Assembly (NCBI GenBank): GCA_017435025.1
Contig: JAFSFU010000269.1
Coordinates: 1 to 10,187 of the forward strand
Origin: Lachnospiraceae bacterium
GTDB lineage: Bacteria > Bacillota_A > Clostridia > Lachnospirales > Lachnospiraceae
DNA length: 10,187 nucleotides
Direction: 5' to 3'
Shown here: piece after piece, positions 6,489-10,187 of the stretch
Layout: every line of letters begins with the position of its first letter
Position numbering within the stretch: position 1 is the first letter of the stretch
Translations under genes and position numbers: made by a program
The notes under the pieces: generated by a model
Seen by the model: only the letters and a program-made list of their open reading frames with translations
Databases searched by the model: none
Told to the model about the DNA's origin: nothing

Positions 6489-7919
6489 TTACCAGATTTC
6501 CGGTTTCAGATCTGCCGGAAGCGGATTCGGATAGGTCTCTCCTTCCAGCTCCTCCAGCCAATCAGCCTTCGCCTGCTGTACCAGCTCCGGTTTCATAAGA
6601 AGTTCTGCACCAATACATGCCAGAATCTTCGCAGCTGCCAACATACCCTTATGAGCAATCGACGATTTACCCTGCGCCGTCGCCTGCCAGGAGTGAAGCG
6701 CGGTTCCGGCAGCATAACAGTTTGTATAAACATGTCCGGTTGGAACCACCCAGCTTACATCTCCCACGTCCGAAGAACCGCCTCCTCCGAATCGACTGTT
6801 GCGGTCTACAATGAAATCCCACATTGGAGTTTCCAGCAATTCTTTCTTTCGATCCTTGCCGCTAATTTCAGCTGCAGTCGATTTCAGCCCATCTTTGTCC
6901 AGACTTGTGATCACATTCTGAAACTTCTTAGCGTACTCCAGTTCTTCCTCCGTATAACCGATCGGAATCACTTTTTCCAGGTTCTCCTGAATCAAATCAT
7001 TCAATGTCTCATTATTAATAATATCGGAATACGCTGCCACCTGCTTGATATCCACAGTTGTACCGGTGATCAGCGCTGCACCTTTCGCAATATCACACAT
7101 GCGATCATACAGCTGTTTTACCTGTGTTACCTTCGGTGAACGGATCGCATAAAGGATCTGAGCCTCAGAAGGAATTACATTCGGCGCAATACCACCGGTA
7201 TTGGTGATCGCGCCGTGCACACGAGCCGCATCGATCATATGCTCACGCATAAAATTTACGCCAATGTCCATCATCTCAACTGCATCCAGCGCTGAGCGCC
7301 CCAACTCCGGTGCTCCGGCAGCATGGGAAGAGATTCCATGGAAAGTAAAGAATGCACGGAAGTTTGCCAAATGGAATCCGCCCTTCATAACCTTGTTCAT
7401 CGTATACGGATGCCAAGCCAAAGCGATATCACAATCGTTAAAATATCCGTCACGCACCAGATACGCTTTTCCGCCCGCATTTTCCTCTGCCGGACATCCA
7501 TAGTATCGGATAGTGCCTTTCAGCTGATTTTCTTCCATATAAATTTTCAGTGCATCAACTGCAGCCACAGCACCGGTACCAAGAAGATGATGACCACAGC
7601 CATGTCCATTGTTCTTACCTTCTATCGGACAACGCTCTGTTTTATCTGCCTCCTGCTGGAGCGCAGACAGAGAGTCGAATTCACCGAGAAATGCAATTAC
7701 CGGCTTGCCGCTTCCATACTCTGCAATAAATGCCGTTTCTTCGCCAGCCAAATCTGCCTTTACTGTAAAACCACGACTTTTTAAATATTCCTGCTGTAAT
7801 ACAGAAGACTCATATTCCTGAAATCTTGGTTCCGCATATTCCCAGATTTTATCACTCATATCCGTATATGTCTGCTTTTTTTCTTCAATCAGATCGATCA
7901 ATCTATCCTTAAAATTCAT
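6489..7919 (-). CDS. M20-family amidohydrolase, AbgB-like (downstream copy)
   Basis: This is a metallo-amidohydrolase resembling p-aminobenzoyl-glutamate hydrolase subunit B of Escherichia coli; the natural substrate here is unknown. It has 476 residues, matching AbgB (481). Metal-site motifs seen are GHGCGHH at 105-111, CPAEEN at 142-147, WHP at 169-171 and the C-terminal TALHSWQ/IAHKGM region. HGISSHAAGAPELGRSALDAV (194-214) is the dimerisation-domain signature. I start at the ATG at 7919, preceded by a GGTGGGGGA stretch; a GTG at 7934 in the same frame is upstream of that purine run and less likely. It follows its paralogue by 42 bases without a promoter or terminator between them, so the two are probably co-transcribed. 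An AbgA-like partner and a transporter are not in the window. No export signal is visible, so it should be cytoplasmic. Confidence 0.93.
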   Translation of the reverse strand: MNFKDRLIDLIEEKKQTYTDMSDKIWEYAEPRFQEYESSVLQQEYLKSRGFTVKADLAGEETAFIAEYGSGKPVIAFLGEFDSLSALQQEADKTERCPIEGKNNGHGCGHHLLGTGAVAAVDALKIYMEENQLKGTIRYYGCPAEENAGGKAYLVRDGYFNDCDIALAWHPYTMNKVMKGGFHLANFRAFFTFHGISSHAAGAPELGRSALDAVEMMDIGVNFMREHMIDAARVHGAITNTGGIAPNVIPSEAQILYAIRSPKVTQVKQLYDRMCDIAKGAALITGTTVDIKQVAAYSDIINNETLNDLIQENLEKVIPIGYTEEELEYAKKFQNVITSLDKDGLKSTAAEISGKDRKKELLETPMWDFIVDRNSRFGGGGSSDVGDVSWVVPTGHVYTNCYAAGTALHSWQATAQGKSSIAHKGMLAAAKILACIGAELLMKPELVQQAKADWLEELEGETYPNPLPADLKPEIW

Positions 7920-7961
7920 TCTTCTTTCCCCCACCTATTGAATCTGTCTGCCTATCATCCA

Positions 7962-9401
7962 TTACCAGATTTCCGGCTTAGCCTCCTTCGGAAGCGGATT
8001 CGGATATACCTGACCATCCAGCTCCTCCAGCCAGCAGGCTTTCGCCTTATCTACCTTCTCCGGGTTCAAAAGAAGATCTGCTGCGATACAAGCCATTACC
8101 TTGGAAGCCACAAGCATTCCCTTATGCGCAATGCTGGATTTACCCTGTGCGGTTGCCTGCCAGGAATGAAGAGCTGTACCCGCTGCGTAACAGTTCGTGT
8201 AAACATGTCCGGTCGGAACCACCCAGCTTACATCACCCACTTCAGTGGAACCGCCGCCGCCAAAACGACTATGTCTGTCAACAATGAAATCCCACATCGG
8301 CATTTCCAAAAGTTCTTTCTTCTTATCTTTTCCGCCAATCTCCGCAGCGATGGCCTTCAATCCTTCTTTATCAAGATCCGTGATCACATTCTGGAATTTC
8401 TTTGCATACTCCAACTCCTCTTCTGTATAGCCAACCGGAATCAGATTCTCAAGGTTTTCCTGAATCATATCATTCAAATACTCATTATTAACCAGATCAG
8501 AATATGCTGCTACCTGCTTGATGTCCACCGTTGTTCCTGTGATCAATGCAGCTCCTTTGGCGATGTCACACATTCTCGCAAACAACTGCTGAACCTGTGT
8601 GATCTTCGGAGCGCGGATCGTATAGATTACCTGAGCTTCAGACGGGATTACGTTCGGAGCAATGCCGCCACTGTTTGTGATCGCACCATGCACTCTGGCC
8701 GCATCAATCATATGTTCACGCATAAAGTTCACGCCGATATCCATAACCTCAACTGCATCCAATGCAGAACGTCCCAACTCCGGTGCTCCGGCTGCATGGG
8801 AAGAAATTCCATGAAACGTAAAGAATACCTGGAAACTTGCCAGATGGAATCCACCCTTCATAACCTTATTCATTGTATACGGATGCCATACAAGAGCGAT
8901 ATCACAATCATCAAAGTAACCATCACGAACCAGGAATGTCTTACCGCCGGAATTCTCCTCTGCCGGACATCCATAATAGCGGATCGTTCCACCAAGCCCA
9001 TGTTTCTCCATATAGGTCTTCAGAACATCCACAGATGCAACCGAACCGGTGCCAAGAAGATGATGTCCGCAGCCATGACCGTCTGTCATTCCTTCAATCG
9101 GACAGCGCTCGGTTTTATCTGCTTCCTGCTGAAGTGCAGACAACGCATCAAACTCACCTAGAATACCAATGACCGGCTTGCCGCTTCCATATTCTGCGAT
9201 AAAGGCAGTCTCCATGCCTGCAAGATTCGCTTTCACACGAAATCCTTTTTTCTCCAGATATTCCTGCTGTAATTTTGAAGATTTGTACTCCAGCAAACGC
9301 GGTTCCGCATATCCCCAGATCACATCACTCATCTCAATATACTCATTGCGGCGTTCTTCAATCAATGTATGAATCTCGTTTTTAAATGCTGCTCCCATCA
9401 T
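7962..9401 (-). CDS. M20-family amidohydrolase, AbgB-like (upstream copy)
   Basis: This is the first gene of the tandem pair and a clear paralogue of the next one; the proteins align over nearly their full length with no large gap. From the ATG at 9401 it has 479 residues. GHGCGHH lies at 108-114, followed by the same CPAEEN, WHP, HGISSHAAGAPELGRSALDAV and TALHSWQ motifs, so the dinuclear metal site should be intact. Differences cluster in the first 60 and last 40 residues, while the substrate and metal region is nearly constant. GAGGGAGGG lies 6 bases before the chosen ATG; an adjacent ATG at 9398 is equally possible, and the earlier in-frame ATG at 9425 precedes this ribosome site. It is probably an aminoacyl-amide or peptide-type hydrolase of the AbgB/ACY1L2 group; folate-catabolite cleavage is only one option. 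Confidence 0.93.
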   Translation of the reverse strand: MMGAAFKNEIHTLIEERRNEYIEMSDVIWGYAEPRLLEYKSSKLQQEYLEKKGFRVKANLAGMETAFIAEYGSGKPVIGILGEFDALSALQQEADKTERCPIEGMTDGHGCGHHLLGTGSVASVDVLKTYMEKHGLGGTIRYYGCPAEENSGGKTFLVRDGYFDDCDIALVWHPYTMNKVMKGGFHLASFQVFFTFHGISSHAAGAPELGRSALDAVEVMDIGVNFMREHMIDAARVHGAITNSGGIAPNVIPSEAQVIYTIRAPKITQVQQLFARMCDIAKGAALITGTTVDIKQVAAYSDLVNNEYLNDMIQENLENLIPVGYTEEELEYAKKFQNVITDLDKEGLKAIAAEIGGKDKKKELLEMPMWDFIVDRHSRFGGGGSTEVGDVSWVVPTGHVYTNCYAAGTALHSWQATAQGKSSIAHKGMLVASKVMACIAADLLLNPEKVDKAKACWLEELDGQVYPNPLPKEAKPEIW

Positions 9402-9447
9402 CAAATACCCTCCCTCAATTATCATGAAAATTTTAGCCGTTTTACAT

Positions 9448-9480
9448 TGGGTCTATTTTATCATATTTCGAGATGGGTCT
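9448..9480. repeat. Direct repeat flanking the -10 element of the amidohydrolase promoter
   Basis: TGGGTCT (plus strand) occurs at 9448-9454 and 9474-9480, 26 bases apart. One copy overlaps the edge of the -35 element and the other falls at the expected transcription start. The right copy also sits in a GAGA-N4-TCTC palindrome (9470-9481). This is the layout of an operator, but a chance match cannot be excluded. Confidence 0.4.
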
Positions 9481-9483
9481 CAA
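9455..9483 (-). promoter_or_regulatory. Predicted promoter of the amidohydrolase pair
   Basis: TTGAGA (9483-9478) and TAAAAT (9460-9455) are separated by 17 bases, with a TGA extension directly before the -10 element. It ends 53 bases upstream of the chosen ATG and starts 15 bases after the stop codon of the preceding small gene, so the pair can be expressed independently. Confidence 0.75.
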
Positions 9484-9498
9484 GGACAGGCAATTGAA

Positions 9499-9813
9499 TT
9501 ATCGAAATTCATATCCTAATCTTAACGTGATAACAGAATCTTCTTCTACAATTTCTGTGTTCTTAAAAATATAATTCTGGATTACATATTTCAAACAATC
9601 CTTTACCTTCGGATTATCGCGGATCTGCGGGAGTGTCTGTTCCCAAAATTCACGAATCTCTCCTCCGGAAGTTAACTTTGGCATTGGTAATCCGGCCTGT
9701 GCGTAGGCCATTCCAATCGCACATGTCAATTCCATAGCGTTCACCAAACGTGCCGGATTCTCAAAAATACGTGTCTTAATATCAACTGACATTGGAATCA
9801 AACTATGTACCAT
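9499..9813 (-). CDS. Hypothetical protein, 104 residues
   Basis: I do not recognise this protein. It is a credible gene because AGGAAGGG lies 5 bases before the ATG and it fills the space between the tRNA terminator and the amidohydrolase promoter. The protein is soluble-looking, with no signal peptide, membrane segment or cysteine cluster. It has a moderately hydrophobic stretch around residues 25-42 (AMELTCAIGMAYAQAGLPMP), probably a buried helix followed by a loop, then a charged, probably helical region and a C-terminal strand-like end (VITLRLGYEF). No terminator separates it from the amidohydrolases, so read-through is possible. Its own promoter is unclear: a TATAAA lies just after the tRNA terminator but without a properly spaced -35 element. 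Function unknown. Confidence 0.75.
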   Translation of the reverse strand: MVHSLIPMSVDIKTRIFENPARLVNAMELTCAIGMAYAQAGLPMPKLTSGGEIREFWEQTLPQIRDNPKVKDCLKYVIQNYIFKNTEIVEEDSVITLRLGYEFR

Positions 9814-9855
9814 AGAGTCCCTTCCTTTTCAAATATCGAAATTTTTATAAAACAA

Positions 9856-9883
9856 AAAGAGTCTTGATTACTCAAGACTCTTT
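9856..9883 (-). terminator. Terminator of the tRNA cluster
   Basis: A perfect 12-bp stem (9856-9867 with 9872-9883) has a 4-base loop and is followed on the minus strand by TTGTTTT. It begins 4 bases after the end of tRNA-Leu, and the flanking A residues also allow termination on the plus strand. Confidence 0.93.
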
Positions 9884-9887
9884 CAGA

Positions 9888-9971
9888 TGCCGGTGACCGG
9901 ACTTGAACCGGTACGGGGTTGCCCCCGAGGGATTTTAAGTCCCTTGCGTCTGCCTATTCCGCCACACCGGC
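9888..9971 (-). tRNA. tRNA-Leu(TAA)
   Basis: The 84-base class II tRNA has acceptor GCCGGTG with CACCGGC and discriminator A. The anticodon loop CTTAAAA sits on a GGGA/TCCC stem, giving anticodon TAA, which reads UUA and UUG. The long variable arm is GC-rich (CGGGGGCAACCCCG), and the T arm carries TTCAAGT. No CCA is encoded. It is the last gene of the cluster. Confidence 0.97.
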
Positions 9972-9977
9972 AAACGC

Positions 9978-9997
9978 GATAACTCTTTCGAGTTATC
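9978..9997 (-). other. Hairpin in the spacer between tRNA-Val and tRNA-Leu
   Basis: The 28-base spacer contains a perfect 8-bp stem, GATAACTC with GAGTTATC, around a 4-base loop. There is only a weak T-run after it, so it is more likely a processing or spacer structure than a terminator. Confidence 0.6.
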
Positions 9998-9999
9998 AG

Positions 10000-10072
10000 T
10001 GGGGCCTACAGGGCTCGAACCTGTGACCCTCTGCTTGTAAGGCAGATGCTCTCCCAGCTGAGCTAAGACCCC
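10000..10072 (-). tRNA. tRNA-Val(TAC)
   Basis: The 73-base cloverleaf has acceptor GGGGTCT with AGGCCCC (one wobble) and discriminator A; D arm GCTC/GAGC; anticodon stem TCTGC/GCAGA with loop CTTACAA, anticodon TAC; T arm ACAGG/CCTGT with loop TTCGAGC. No CCA is encoded. It is the middle gene of the cluster. Confidence 0.97.
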
Positions 10073-10110
10073 AAACGTTATTGAATTTTTAAGGAAGCAC
10101 TTGCGTGCAG

Positions 10111-10184
10111 CGACCCGGAAGGGGTTCGAACCCTCGACCTCCGCCGTGACAGGGCGGCGCTCTAACCAGCTGAGCCACCGGGCC
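10111..10184 (-). tRNA. tRNA-Asp(GTC)
   Basis: The 74-base cloverleaf has acceptor GGCCCGG with CCGGGTC (one wobble) and discriminator G, as usual for aspartate tRNA. The D arm is GCTC/GAGC, the anticodon stem CCGCC/GGCGG with loop CTGTCAC, anticodon GTC, and the T arm GAGGG/CCCCT with loop TTCGAAC. No CCA is encoded. It lies 3 bases from the window edge, so the promoter and possibly more tRNA genes lie outside. Confidence 0.97.
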
Positions 10185-10187
10185 ATA

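Noticed and set aside
7938..9161. Plus-strand open frame of 407 codons opposite the upstream amidohydrolase
   Set aside because: It is antisense to a gene with intact catalytic motifs, has no recognisable domain, and its composition is that of the reverse of a coding strand.
6489..9401. Amidohydrolase pair as a recent duplication or assembly artefact
   Set aside because: The copies differ at many silent sites and at both ends, so they are distinct, old genes.
9935..10186. Minus-strand open frame of 83 codons across the tRNA cluster
   Set aside because: It is a translation of tRNA-Asp, tRNA-Val and part of tRNA-Leu, a well-known annotation artefact.

Overview
The window reads as a chromosomal segment of an anaerobic low-to-moderate GC Firmicute, most likely a clostridial Lachnospiraceae-type gut bacterium. 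That is an inference from strong AGGAGG-type ribosome binding sites, tRNA genes without an encoded CCA, a short clostridial-type RecJ, an AbgB-like amidohydrolase pair and a Firmicutes-type P2 calcium ATPase. Every gene I can support lies on the minus strand, so the genetic order runs from right to left.

From the right edge the order is: a tRNA cluster Asp(GTC)-Val(TAC)-Leu(TAA) closed by a strong intrinsic terminator; a 104-residue protein I do not recognise; a promoter with repeated elements feeding two tandem, clearly paralogous M20 amidohydrolases of the AbgB type, closed by a hairpin terminator; a solitary tRNA-Arg(ACG) with its own near-consensus promoter and terminator; then a promoter leading into a four-gene run: barnase-family ribonuclease lipoprotein, barstar-family inhibitor, RecJ-like exonuclease, and glyA. 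A long bidirectional terminator hairpin follows glyA. It overlaps the ribosome binding site and reaches the TTG start codon of the last gene, a calcium-type P-type ATPase that runs off the left edge after 671 codons.

The most interesting parts are three. First, the exported, lipid-anchored barnase with its cytoplasmic barstar, sharing a tightly spaced run with the housekeeping genes recJ and glyA. The ribonuclease keeps every classical barnase catalytic residue. Second, the glyA terminator, whose descending arm is also the Shine-Dalgarno sequence of the ATPase gene and whose U-tract abuts its start, suggesting attenuated or sequestered expression. Third, an old tandem amidohydrolase duplication held nearly constant at protein level, behind a promoter with a repeated 7-base element placed like an operator.

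I see no CRISPR array, insertion sequence, prophage or obvious pseudogene. No gene-free stretch exceeds 300 bases.
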